Source: Oxalobacteraceae bacterium OTU3CAMAD1
GTDB lineage: Bacteria > Pseudomonadota > Gammaproteobacteria > Burkholderiales > Burkholderiaceae_D
DNA length: 64,000 nt
Direction: 5' to 3'
NCBI GenBank assembly: GCA_024123915.1
Contig: CP099650.1
Coordinates: forward strand, 2,108,001-2,172,000
In this document: in pieces, positions 46,088 through 54,668 of the stretch
Layout of the letters: each line of letters starts with the position of its first letter
Position numbering within the stretch: the first letter of the stretch is position 1
Notes under the pieces: generated by a model
Seen by the model: only the letters and a program-made list of their open reading frames with translations
What the model was told of the DNA's origin: nothing
Databases searched by the model: none
Translations under genes and position numbers: made by a program

Positions 46088-47626
46088 ATGTCCCAAACTA
46101 CTTCGTCCGGATCGAAGACCGCCAAGCGCGCCGTCGCGGCCGTGGCCGTGCTGGCCGCGATCGGCGCGGGCGGTGCGGTGGTGGTCCACCAGAACAGCGC
46201 GACGGCCGCCGGCGGCGGCGCTCCTGTCGCCGCCGTAACAACCGCTGCGCCCGCCGCCACCCAGGCCGCGCCGCAGCCCGTGCCGGCCCCCAGCATCTCG
46301 CTGCCGGACTTTAGCGTCGTGGCCGCCCACAACGGCCCGGCCGTGGTCAACATCAACGTCACCGGCAGCGTCAAGACCTCGTACGACGGCGGACCGCAAG
46401 GCCGGGGTGGCGACGCCTTCGGCGACGATCCGTTCATGGAATTCTTCCGCCGCTTCCAGGGCCAGCAGCAGCCGCGCGGCCAGCGCGAAATGCCGACCCA
46501 CGGCATGGGCTCGGGCTTCATCATCAGCGCCGACGGCATCATCCTGACCAACGCCCACGTGGTGCGCGACGCCCGTGAAGTGGTCGTCAAGCTCACCGAC
46601 CGCCGCGAATTCCGCGCCAAGGTGCTCGGCTCCGATCCGAAAACCGACGTCGCCGTGCTCAAGATCGACGCCAAGAACCTGCCGGTCGTGCCGCTGGCCA
46701 AGACCGACAACCTGAAGGTGGGCGAGTGGGTGCTGGCGATCGGCTCGCCATACGGCCTCGACAACACCGTCACCGCCGGCGTGGTCAGCGCCAAGGGCCG
46801 CACCCTGCCGGACGATTCGTACGTGCCGTTCATCCAGACCGACGTCGCCGTCAATCCCGGCAACTCGGGCGGGCCGCTGTTCAACACCCGCGGCGAGGTG
46901 GTCGGCATCAACTCGCAGATCTACAGCCAGACCGGCGGCTACCAGGGCCTGTCGTTCGCGATCCCGATCGATGTCGCCACCAAGATCAAGGACCAGATCG
47001 TCTCCAAGGGCAAGGTCGAACACGCCAAGCTGGGCGTGACGGTGCAGGAGATCGACCAGAGCTTCGCCGAGTCGTTCAACCTGGCCACGCCGGAAGGCGC
47101 GCTGGTGGCCAACGTCGAGCGCGGCGGCCCGGCCGACAAGGCCGGCCTGCGTCCGGGCGACGTGGTGCGCACGATGAACGGCCAGAAGATCGTCAGCTCG
47201 ATCGACTTGCCGGCCATGGTCGGCCTGGCCGAGCCGGGTTCCAGGATCAACCTCGAGGTGTGGCGCAACGGCAAACTGGTGCCGCTGACGGCGACCCTGG
47301 GCAACGCCAACGACAAGGTTGCCGCCGTCGCCCTCGACCGCCCCGACCAGTCCACCGCCAGGCTGAAGCTGGGCTTGTCGCTGCGTCCGCTCGACCAGAT
47401 GGAAAAACGCCAGTCCGGCATTCCCGGCGGCCTGGTGATCGAGGACGCCGGCGGCGCCGCCGCCAACGCCGGCATCCAGCCGGGCGACGTGCTGCTGTCG
47501 GTCAACGGGCTGGCGGTCAACACCGTCGACCAGGTGCGCCAGGTGGTCGACAAGTCGCCCAAGTCGGTGGCGTTGCTGATCCAGCGCGGAGATGAGAGAA
47601 TCTTCATCCCGGTGCGACTGGGGTAA
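46088..47626 (+). CDS. Do-type periplasmic serine protease (DegP/MucD family)
   Basis: This 512-residue envelope protease/chaperone has an N-terminal signal-anchor (about residues 10-35), then a trypsin-like domain with the triad His in ILTNAHVVRDA (about 156), Asp in DPKTDVAVLKI (about 187) and Ser in NPGNSGGPLFN (about 259). Two PDZ domains follow (GVTVQEIDQSF at about 320 and GLVIEDAGGAAANAGIQPGD at about 455). AGGAG precedes the ATG. It lies 63 bases before a two-component system on the same strand, a common envelope-stress arrangement. Confidence 0.94.
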   Translation: MSQTTSSGSKTAKRAVAAVAVLAAIGAGGAVVVHQNSATAAGGGAPVAAVTTAAPAATQAAPQPVPAPSISLPDFSVVAAHNGPAVVNINVTGSVKTSYDGGPQGRGGDAFGDDPFMEFFRRFQGQQQPRGQREMPTHGMGSGFIISADGIILTNAHVVRDAREVVVKLTDRREFRAKVLGSDPKTDVAVLKIDAKNLPVVPLAKTDNLKVGEWVLAIGSPYGLDNTVTAGVVSAKGRTLPDDSYVPFIQTDVAVNPGNSGGPLFNTRGEVVGINSQIYSQTGGYQGLSFAIPIDVATKIKDQIVSKGKVEHAKLGVTVQEIDQSFAESFNLATPEGALVANVERGGPADKAGLRPGDVVRTMNGQKIVSSIDLPAMVGLAEPGSRINLEVWRNGKLVPLTATLGNANDKVAAVALDRPDQSTARLKLGLSLRPLDQMEKRQSGIPGGLVIEDAGGAAANAGIQPGDVLLSVNGLAVNTVDQVRQVVDKSPKSVALLIQRGDERIFIPVRLG

Positions 47627-47689
47627 TCCAGGCCGGTAATTTGCAACACCTCTGGCGGAATTCGACAATAACAAGAAAGGAAACACACC

Positions 47690-48349
47690 ATGCGACTTCT
47701 GCTGGTAGAAGACGACACGATGATCGGCGAAGTGGTGCTCGACCTGCTGCGGGCCGAGCACTACGCGGTCGACTGGGTCAAGGACGGCGACATGGCCGAC
47801 ACCGCGCTGCAAACGCAAACTTACGACCTGGTGCTGCTCGACCTGGGCCTGCCGCGCAAGGACGGCCTCGAAGTGCTGCGCTCGATGCGCGCGCGCAAGG
47901 AGCTGACTCCGGTGCTGGTGGCCACCGCGCGCGACGCCAAGGAGCAGCGCATTGCCGGCCTCGACGCCGGCGCCGACGACTACGTGCTCAAACCCTACGA
48001 CCTCGACGAGCTGCTGGCGCGCATCCGCGCCTTGCTGCGCCGCTCGGCCGGCCGCGCCGAGCCGGTGTTTGAACACGGCAACGTCTCGGTCAACCCGCAA
48101 ACGCGCGAAGTGATCGCCGACGGCAAGCCGGTCAACCTGTCGGCGCGCGAATGGGCCGTGCTCGAAGCGTTGATCGCCCGGCCCGGCATCGTGCTGTCGC
48201 GGCACCAGCTGGAGGAAAAACTGTACAGCTGGAAGGATGAGGTCAACAGCAACGCCGTCGAGGTCTACATCCACGGCCTGCGCAAAAAGCTCGGTGCCGA
48301 ACTGATTCAGAATGTGCGCGGCCTCGGCTACATGGTGCCCAAGCTATGA
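47690..48349 (+). CDS. OmpR-family response regulator
   Basis: This 219-residue regulator has a receiver domain (MRLLLVEDDTMIGEVV; phospho-Asp in LVLLDLGLPRKDG; KPYD) and an OmpR/PhoB winged-helix DNA-binding domain (PVNLSAREWAVLEALIARPG; VYIHGLRKKLGAELIQNVRG). It resembles PmrA/QseB/TctD-type regulators. It overlaps the kinase gene by 4 bases and follows the Do-type protease gene, which may be in its regulon. Confidence 0.94.
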   Translation: MRLLLVEDDTMIGEVVLDLLRAEHYAVDWVKDGDMADTALQTQTYDLVLLDLGLPRKDGLEVLRSMRARKELTPVLVATARDAKEQRIAGLDAGADDYVLKPYDLDELLARIRALLRRSAGRAEPVFEHGNVSVNPQTREVIADGKPVNLSAREWAVLEALIARPGIVLSRHQLEEKLYSWKDEVNSNAVEVYIHGLRKKLGAELIQNVRGLGYMVPKL

Positions 48350-49746
48350 AGGTGAAGGTGAAGATGCCGTCTTTGCCATCCTTGCCACGGGTGCCGGTGG
48401 TCACGCACTCGCTGCGGGGCCGCTTGCTGTGGTTTCTGCTGGCGGCCATCACCATGGCGGCCATCGCCCAGGCGCTGATCGCCTACCGCAGCGCGCTGAG
48501 CGACGCCGACCAGATTTTCGACTATCACATGCAACAAATGGCCATGTCGCTGCGCTCGAGCGCGACCCTGACCAACAAGGCCGCCGACGCCGTGGCCGAC
48601 CCCGAAAACGACGACCTCGTGGTGCAGGTCTGGACCCCCGACGGCGCCCAGGTGTTCCGCTCGCTGTCGCGCGCGGCGCTGCCGCAGCGCGCCGTGCTGG
48701 GCTTTTCCAACGTCAAGGCCAACAACACCACCTACCGCATCTTCTCCGTACAAACCAGCAACCAGACGGTGCAGGTCGCCCAGGACATGGCGGTGCGCCA
48801 GCGCATGGCCGGCACCCTGGCGTTGCGCACGGTCGGCCCGATCGCCGTCATGGCGCCGATTTTGATGCTGGTGGTGTGGTGGGTGGTCAGCGGCTCGCTC
48901 GCGCCCGTTTCCCGCGTAAAACGCCAGGTGGCCGCGCGCCAGGCTGACGATTTGTCGCCGGTGTCGGAAAACGATTTACCGGACGAGGTGCTGCCGCTGG
49001 TGCACGAGCTTAACTTGCTGTTCGGCCGCGTGCGCACCGCCTTCGAGGCGCAACAACATTTTGTGGCCGACGCCGCCCACGAGCTGCGCTCGCCGCTGGC
49101 CGCGCTCAAACTGCAGGTGCTCAGCCTGGGCCGCGCCCAGGACGAGGCCGCGCGCAACGTCGCCATCGGCCGGGTCACTGCCGGCATCGAGCGCGCCACC
49201 CGGCTGGTCGAGCAACTGCTGGTGCTGGCGCGCCAGGAGGGCTCGGTCGACGGCACGACCATGGAGGCGCTCAGCCTGTCGGACCTGGTCAAGCGCACCC
49301 TGGGCGACATGGCCGGCTTGGCGCAGGCGCGCCAGATCGACCTCGGCCTGCATCACGCCGACGAGGCCGGCATCGACGGCCAGCCCGACGCGCTCATCAT
49401 CCTGCTGCGCAACCTGGTCGACAACGCCGTCAAGTACACGCCGGCCGGCGGCACGGTCGACCTCGACCTGCGCCGCGTGCCGGGCGCCAAGTCGGCGCCG
49501 GGCAGGGTGGTCCTCAGCGTCGAGGATTCCGGCCCCGGCATCCCGGCCGACGAGCGCGAGCGCGTGTTCAACCGCTTTTACCGCGTGCCCGGCAGCGAGG
49601 CCGGCGGCAGCGGCCTGGGGCTGGCCATCATCAAGTCCATCGCCGAGCGCCACGGCGCCGTGCTGACCCTCGACCAGTCGGAGCGTTTGGGCGGCTTGCA
49701 GGTCAAAGTCGATTTTCCCGAGACTGCGAAGCCCACTCCGGTCTAA
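48346..49746 (+). CDS. Sensor histidine kinase
   Basis: This 466-residue membrane kinase has two transmembrane helices (about residues 25-47 and 160-185) enclosing a 110-residue periplasmic sensor, then a HAMP-like linker. The phospho-acceptor His lies in FVADAAHELRSPLAALK (about 245). ATPase motifs are LLRNLVDNAVKYTP (N box), VEDSGPGIP (G1) and GGSGLGLAIIKSIA (G2). The topology is of the QseC/PmrB type. It pairs with the regulator at 47690. The signal is unknown. Confidence 0.94.
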   Translation: MKVKVKMPSLPSLPRVPVVTHSLRGRLLWFLLAAITMAAIAQALIAYRSALSDADQIFDYHMQQMAMSLRSSATLTNKAADAVADPENDDLVVQVWTPDGAQVFRSLSRAALPQRAVLGFSNVKANNTTYRIFSVQTSNQTVQVAQDMAVRQRMAGTLALRTVGPIAVMAPILMLVVWWVVSGSLAPVSRVKRQVAARQADDLSPVSENDLPDEVLPLVHELNLLFGRVRTAFEAQQHFVADAAHELRSPLAALKLQVLSLGRAQDEAARNVAIGRVTAGIERATRLVEQLLVLARQEGSVDGTTMEALSLSDLVKRTLGDMAGLAQARQIDLGLHHADEAGIDGQPDALIILLRNLVDNAVKYTPAGGTVDLDLRRVPGAKSAPGRVVLSVEDSGPGIPADERERVFNRFYRVPGSEAGGSGLGLAIIKSIAERHGAVLTLDQSERLGGLQVKVDFPETAKPTPV

Positions 49747-49777
49747 AATGCCCCTTTGACACAGGTTGGAGCGGCGT

Positions 49778-50926
49778 ATGAAGAAGATCGGCTTTTCGGG
49801 GACCCTGGACCCGATCACCAACGGTCACATGTGGGTGATCAACGAGGCCCGCTCGATCGCGGACGAGGTGGTGGTCTTCCTGTCCGAAAACACCGCCAAA
49901 AAACCCAAGTTCACGGCCGAGGAGCGCAAGAGCATCATCGCGCTCAGCTGCGCCGAGCAGGGCTGGGACAACGTGCAGGTCGTCATCGTCAAGGGCGACT
50001 ACACGGCGCGCGCGGCCAAGAAACACGGCGCCGACTGCCTGATCCGCGGCATCCGCACCACGGCCGACTTCGACTATGAAAACCTGATCCAGCAGACCAA
50101 TGTCGACGTGCTGCAGGGCGCCAAGACCATCTTCGTCATGCCGCCGCGCGACCTGGGGTCGGTCAGCTCGAGCTTCGTCAAGGCGCTCGAGGGGCCGATC
50201 GGCTGGAACTGGATCATGAAAAAATTCGTGCCCGGCCCGGCCTACCACGCCTGGGTGCTCAGCTGGCTGCGCAAGGAATGGGAAACCCTGTGGGACTATG
50301 CCCACGCCGACGTGCCCGCCATCGCCCACGCCGACCAATGGTTCGTGCGCCTGACCGGCGCCACCGCCTACGGCGGCGCCGACCGCCATTACCACAACCT
50401 CGACCACCTGGTGCACGGCCTGTGCGAGATCCGCGCCTGGGCCGCCAACACGGGGCCGGATCAGGTCGACGTCGACATCGTCAAGCAGGCGTTCTGGTTC
50501 CACGACGCCGAGTACGGGCATCGCGGCGGGCCGGACGAGCTGACCAACGAGGAGGCCAGCGCGCAATTGTGGCTGGGCAGCCACCTGGCGCAGGAGATGG
50601 ACGATACGGCGCAACTGATACGCGCCACCGACCACTTCCAGGAGGCATCGATCACGCACCGGCTCAAGGACGTCATGCTCAGCGTCGACCTGGCCATCCT
50701 CGGCCAGGACGACGAGGTCTATCAAAACTACGCGCGCGGCATCCGGCGCGAATACAGCCACCTGCCGGACGTCAAATACCGTCAGGACCGGGGCGGCGCG
50801 CTGGCCCATTTGTGCCGCAAGGCCGAAGCGGGCCAGCTGTTCGGCAACGCCTACTTCGCCGACACCTACAACGAGCGCGCCATCGACAACATGCAACGGG
50901 AAATGGCGACCCTCAGCGCCGGCTAG
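49778..50926 (+). CDS. Fusion of a CoaD-like nucleotidyltransferase and an HD-type phosphohydrolase
   Basis: This 382-residue protein joins two enzyme domains. Residues 1-160 match phosphopantetheine adenylyltransferase (CoaD): SGTLDPITNGHMWVINEARS (the nucleotide-binding GTxDPxTxGH motif), DCLIRGIRTTADFDYEN, and GSVSSSFVKALEG. Residues 180-380 match COG4339-type metal-dependent HD phosphohydrolases: ADRHYHNLDHLVHGL (about 204) and QAFWFHDAEYGH (HD pair, about 241). GGAG lies before the ATG at 49778. CoaD is normally a separate 160-residue protein, so this could be a specialised nucleotidyltransferase coupled to a hydrolase, or a second CoaD. Substrate unknown. Confidence 0.85.
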   Translation: MKKIGFSGTLDPITNGHMWVINEARSIADEVVVFLSENTAKKPKFTAEERKSIIALSCAEQGWDNVQVVIVKGDYTARAAKKHGADCLIRGIRTTADFDYENLIQQTNVDVLQGAKTIFVMPPRDLGSVSSSFVKALEGPIGWNWIMKKFVPGPAYHAWVLSWLRKEWETLWDYAHADVPAIAHADQWFVRLTGATAYGGADRHYHNLDHLVHGLCEIRAWAANTGPDQVDVDIVKQAFWFHDAEYGHRGGPDELTNEEASAQLWLGSHLAQEMDDTAQLIRATDHFQEASITHRLKDVMLSVDLAILGQDDEVYQNYARGIRREYSHLPDVKYRQDRGGALAHLCRKAEAGQLFGNAYFADTYNERAIDNMQREMATLSAG

Positions 50927-51269
50927 CGACGCCGGTACGGGGCGCGGTGGCGTGGCGCTCTCTGCTACACTGGCCGCGCCGTCAAGATTGTCGCAAGCCG
51001 GTCCGCCGTAACGCCGATCCCGTCTCCGTCAGGAGCGGGCGGGTCCGACGGCCGCGCATCCCGATGCCCCGCGAGGCTGGCTTGAGCACGATCCGGCGGC
51101 AGTACCGTTTCCCAGCGCTGCCGTCGTGCAGGTCCGCGGAACATGAGAGGTACGCCGTGCACGCCGCACCCACGCCGATCCCGGCTGGCGCGGCCGTTAC
51201 ACGCTTGCACGCCTGTCTGTTTGCGCGGCCTTCCGGCGGCGACTTTTATCGTCGCCTAGAAGGAATGCC
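50927..51269. other. Gene-free 343-base leader region
   Basis: No open frame with family support is seen. The stretch is GC-rich and has several hairpin-capable segments, the last GGCGAC...GTCGCC (51238-51256), just before the ribosome site of the acyl-CoA dehydrogenase-like gene. It was compared by eye with well-known riboswitch signatures (TPP, cobalamin, SAM, SAH, glycine, molybdenum cofactor, fluoride) without a match. It probably contains the promoter and leader of the downstream three-gene unit. Confidence 0.4.
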
Positions 51270-52388
51270 ATGCCCCACCTGCAAACACTCGATTCCATCG
51301 TCCTGTCCACCATCGCCCCGGCCGCGCAGGCCACCGACCGCGACGCCGTCTTTCCGCGCGCGGCCATCAGCGCGCTGGGCCAGGCCGGCCTGCTCGGCCT
51401 GATCAGCGCCGAGGCGGTCGGGGGCGCCGGCAAGGGACTGGCCGAGGCGGCCCAGGTGGTCGAGCGCATCGCCCGGGCCTGCCCGTCGACGGCGATGGTG
51501 GTGTGCATGCATTACTGCGCCACCGTCGTCATCGAGGCATCCGGGTCCGAGGCCGTGCGCCGCGACATCGCCGCCGGCCGCCACCTGAGCACCCTGGCGT
51601 GGTCCGACAGCGGCTCGCGCAGCCATTTCTGGGCGCCGATGGGCACGGCGCGACGCGACGGCGATGACGTCGTCATCGACGGCAGCAAGACCATGGTCAC
51701 CTCGGCCGCCGAAGCCGACTCCTACGTGTGGTCGACCGGCCCGGCCGACGGCGCCGGCGTCAGCAGCCTGTGGCTGGTCGAACGCGACAGCGAAGGCCTC
51801 AGCGAAGCCAAATTCTTCGACGGCCTCGGTCTGCGCGGCAACCGCTCGTCGCCGTTGAGCGCCAGGGCGGTGCGGGTGCCGGCCGGCGCGCTGCTGGGCG
51901 CCGACGGCGGCGGCTTCGACATCATGGTCGGCAAGGTGCTGCCGGTGTTCGCCACCCTGACGGCGTCGTGCTCGCTGGGCCTGATGGACGCCGTGCTGGA
52001 GGCCGCCTGCGGCCACGTCACCGCCAGCAAGCTCGAACACCTCGACAGCGCGCTGGCCGACCTGCCGACGATACGCGCCTACCTGGCGCGCGCCCGCATC
52101 CAGGCCGACATGGTGCGCACCCTGCGCGACGACACCGTTGCCGCGCTGGCTGCCGGTCGCGCCGACGCCATGTTGCGCGTGATGCAGGCCAAGGCCGCCG
52201 CCGCCGAGGCCGCGCTGGAGGTCAGCGACACCGCCATGCGCGTGTGCGGCGGCGCCGCCTTCCGCAAGGACCTGGGCATCGAGCGCTACTTCCGCGACGC
52301 CCGCGCCTCGTCGGTGATGGCGCCGACGTCGGACGTGCTGTATGACTTCATCGGCAAGGCCGTCTGCGGCATGCCGGTTTTCGGCTAA
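51270..52388 (+). CDS. Acyl-CoA dehydrogenase-like flavoprotein
   Basis: This 372-residue protein has the acyl-CoA dehydrogenase fold: an N-terminal helical domain, a middle beta domain (LAWSDSGSRSHFWAPMGTAR; IDGSKTMVTSAAEADSYVWS) and a C-terminal helical FAD domain (VSDTAMRVCGGAAFRKDLGI). A catalytic Glu of the classical enzymes is not evident, and members of this branch also include monooxygenases acting on sulfur compounds (DszC/SfnB-like). AGAAGGAA lies before the ATG. It heads a tight three-gene unit with a binding protein and a ferritin-like protein. Substrate unknown. Confidence 0.85.
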   Translation: MPHLQTLDSIVLSTIAPAAQATDRDAVFPRAAISALGQAGLLGLISAEAVGGAGKGLAEAAQVVERIARACPSTAMVVCMHYCATVVIEASGSEAVRRDIAAGRHLSTLAWSDSGSRSHFWAPMGTARRDGDDVVIDGSKTMVTSAAEADSYVWSTGPADGAGVSSLWLVERDSEGLSEAKFFDGLGLRGNRSSPLSARAVRVPAGALLGADGGGFDIMVGKVLPVFATLTASCSLGLMDAVLEAACGHVTASKLEHLDSALADLPTIRAYLARARIQADMVRTLRDDTVAALAAGRADAMLRVMQAKAAAAEAALEVSDTAMRVCGGAAFRKDLGIERYFRDARASSVMAPTSDVLYDFIGKAVCGMPVFG

Positions 52389-52417
52389 TCACACAATTGA
52401 TCACACAAGGGAGACAC

Positions 52418-53278
52418 ATGACAAGCAAACCACTGATGATGGGCGCGGTCGCCTACGCGCCCAAGGTCGTGACGATCTGGGAAGGCTTCAAGGAATACTT
52501 CCGCCGCCACGGCCTGGCCTTCGACTACATCCTCTATTCGAACTACGAGCGCCAGGTCGAGGCGCAGTTCGACGGCACCATCGACCTGGCCTGGAACTCG
52601 CCGCTGGCGTGGGTGCGCGCCGAGCGCATGGCCGCCGCGCGCGGCCTGACCCTCGACACCGTGGCGATGCGCGACACCGACCGCGACCTGACGTCGGTGC
52701 TGGTCACGCGCGCCGATTCGCCGGTGACCGAGCTGGCCTGGCTGGCCGGCAAAACGATCGGCTTCGGCGCCATCGATTCGCCGCAGGCGCGCCTGATCCC
52801 GCTCGACCATCTGCGCCACCACGGCCTGCTGGCCGGACGCGACTTCATGGCCCGCCACTTCGACGTCCTGGGCGGCAAGCATGGCGATCATATCGGCGGC
52901 GAGCGCGACGCCGCGCAGGCGTTGGTGCACGGCGAGATCGACGCCGCCTGGATGATCGACGGCAACCACATGGCGTTCTCGCGCGAAGGCTTGCTGGCGG
53001 CCGGTACAACGCGCATCCTGGCGCGCACGCAACCCTTCGATCATTGCAACTTCACCGTCAGCCCGGGCGCGCCGGCCGAACCGATCAAGCAGTTCACCGA
53101 GCTGCTGCTGGCGATGCGCTGGGACGACGCCGACGTCCGGCCGCTGCTGGAGATGGAGGGGCTCAAACAATGGCTGCCCGGCCGCACCAGCTGCTACGAC
53201 GCGCTGATCCGCGCCGCCGACGACGAGCATTTCTATGACGAAGCGGGGAACATCATTGCAAGCGACTATCGATATTGA
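52418..53278 (+). CDS. PhnD-like solute-binding protein without a signal peptide
   Basis: This 286-residue protein has the type 2 periplasmic-binding fold of the PhnD/SsuA/transferrin-like family: LMMGAVAYAPKVVTIWEGFK, TIDLAWNSPLAWVRAERMA, WLAGKTIGFGAIDSPQARL and AAQALVHGEIDAAWMIDGNH. Family members bind phosphonates, sulfonates or metal anions for ABC import. Here no signal peptide or lipobox is visible and no permease or ATPase is nearby, so it probably acts in the cytosol. It starts 29 bases after the dehydrogenase-like gene and overlaps the next gene. Confidence 0.82.
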   Translation: MTSKPLMMGAVAYAPKVVTIWEGFKEYFRRHGLAFDYILYSNYERQVEAQFDGTIDLAWNSPLAWVRAERMAAARGLTLDTVAMRDTDRDLTSVLVTRADSPVTELAWLAGKTIGFGAIDSPQARLIPLDHLRHHGLLAGRDFMARHFDVLGGKHGDHIGGERDAAQALVHGEIDAAWMIDGNHMAFSREGLLAAGTTRILARTQPFDHCNFTVSPGAPAEPIKQFTELLLAMRWDDADVRPLLEMEGLKQWLPGRTSCYDALIRAADDEHFYDEAGNIIASDYRY

Positions 53279-54515
53279 GCAGCTGGGCTTTGACGCCGGC
53301 GCCCACGTGCTGGTCAAGCACGCGCTGGCGGCGCTGCCGCCGGGGCAAACCTTGCAGGTGCGCGGCCGCGCCTACGGCTGGGAAGGCCAGCTGATCGCAT
53401 GGTGCCGCACGCAAGGGCACCGGTGCGCCTTCGAGGAAGGCGGGGAGGGCGGCGGCAACATCGCCACCGTGCGCCGGCATGCCGCTAGCGCCGACAACGC
53501 CGACAGCGCCGACGCCGACAACCAAGCCCACGCCGGCGCGGGCGGACGCTGGCGCGGCGCGCTGCGCACCGGCCACGCCGACCCGGCCTTGCCCGGCGCG
53601 CTGGCCGAACGCGCCGACGCCCGCTGGGGCCTGGCCGCGCGCGGCGCGACGGTGGAAGCCGGCTCGCCGGCGATCGCCTTCCGCCTGGCCGAGCGCGACG
53701 AGGTCTGGGGCGAGCGCGCCGCCGACCTGTACGCGCAGGCAGCCGCCGCCCAGTGGGACCCGCAAACGGCGATCGACTGGGCCGCGCCGTTCGAGCTGCC
53801 CGACATCGTCGAGGACGCCGTGGTGCAGGTGCTGACCTACATGATCGAAAACGAAGTGGCCGCGCTGGTGGTGCCGGCGCGCTTCCTCGGCCAATTGCAT
53901 CCGCACTACCGCGAGGTGCAGGCGGTGCTCGCGATCCAGGTCGCCGACGAGGCCCGGCACATCGACGTCTTCACGCGGCGGGTGCGGCTCAAGGGCCGCG
54001 AGCCGGGCCTGTCGACCGCCGGCGGCCAGGCCTCGCTCAAGACCCTGCTCGACGAGCCCGATTTCTCGGTGGCCGAGTTTTTATTGTCGGTGCTGGGGGA
54101 GGGCACCTTCGTCAGCCTGCTGCACTTCCTGCACGAGCACGCGCCGGACCCGGTCACGCGCCAGATCGCCCGGCTGGCAGCGCGCGACGAGGCGCGCCAC
54201 GTCGCCTTCGGCATGACGCACCTTGCCGCGCGGCTGGAGAACGACCCCGGCTTCCGCGCCCGGTTGGCCAACGCCGTGCAGTCGCGCAACGACGCGCTGT
54301 CGGCGACATCTGGCCTGAACGAAGAGGTGTTCGACGCGCTGATCCTGCTGGCGGCGGGCGAGTTGACGGTGCCGGCCATCGCGGCCGGCTACCTGAAGGT
54401 GCAGCAACTGATGCGCGACATGGCCGAGGGACGCCAGGCGCGGCTGGAAAGGCTGGGCTTCAGCAAGGACGCGGCGCAACACCTGTCGTCGCTACATACG
54501 CGCAACTTCATGTAA
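53235..54515 (+). CDS. TusA-like domain fused to a ferritin-like diiron domain
   Basis: This 426-residue protein has two parts. Residues about 8-70 (VLVKHALAALPPGQTLQVRG; LIAWCRTQGHRC) match the TusA sulfur-carrier fold in its second half, but the CPxP cysteine is absent (GFDAGAHVL instead). Residues about 180-420 are a helical ferritin-like domain with two EARH motifs, VADEARHIDVFTRRV (about 238) and AARDEARHVAFGM (about 317), plus ENEVAALVV, expected diiron ligands. The ATG overlaps the binding-protein gene by 44 bases; a TTG at 53256 with GGGGAA upstream is an alternative start. A linker of about 30 acidic, Ala-rich residues joins the domains. Function unknown. Confidence 0.78.
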   Translation: MTKRGTSLQATIDIEQLGFDAGAHVLVKHALAALPPGQTLQVRGRAYGWEGQLIAWCRTQGHRCAFEEGGEGGGNIATVRRHAASADNADSADADNQAHAGAGGRWRGALRTGHADPALPGALAERADARWGLAARGATVEAGSPAIAFRLAERDEVWGERAADLYAQAAAAQWDPQTAIDWAAPFELPDIVEDAVVQVLTYMIENEVAALVVPARFLGQLHPHYREVQAVLAIQVADEARHIDVFTRRVRLKGREPGLSTAGGQASLKTLLDEPDFSVAEFLLSVLGEGTFVSLLHFLHEHAPDPVTRQIARLAARDEARHVAFGMTHLAARLENDPGFRARLANAVQSRNDALSATSGLNEEVFDALILLAAGELTVPAIAAGYLKVQQLMRDMAEGRQARLERLGFSKDAAQHLSSLHTRNFM

Positions 54516-54544
54516 TGGCCTGGGGCCGATGCGAACCCCGGAAC

Positions 54545-54642
54545 CACGTAGGGCGGATTAGCGCAGCGTAATCGGCCATGGTTGCGCCGCCGACGGCTCA
54601 TCAATGGCCGATTACGGCGTTCCGCCTAATCCGCCCTACGTG
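54545..54642. repeat. Paired GTAGGGYGGATTA repeat (BIME-like), copy 4
   Basis: Units at 54545-54577 (CACGTAGGGCGGATTAGC onward to AATCGGCC) and 54606-54642 (GGCCGATTACGGCGTTCC onward to CCTACGTG) face each other. Both carry the GGCC variant of the inner arm, in matching positions. It fills the gap between the ferritin-like gene and the convergent hemerythrin gene. Confidence 0.85.
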
Positions 54643-54668
54643 TCTGCGCGGTCTTCTGATTCACGTGG

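Noticed and set aside
50927..51269. SAH, cobalamin or molybdenum cofactor riboswitch
   Set aside because: Core conserved blocks of these classes are missing; only general GC-rich hairpins are visible.
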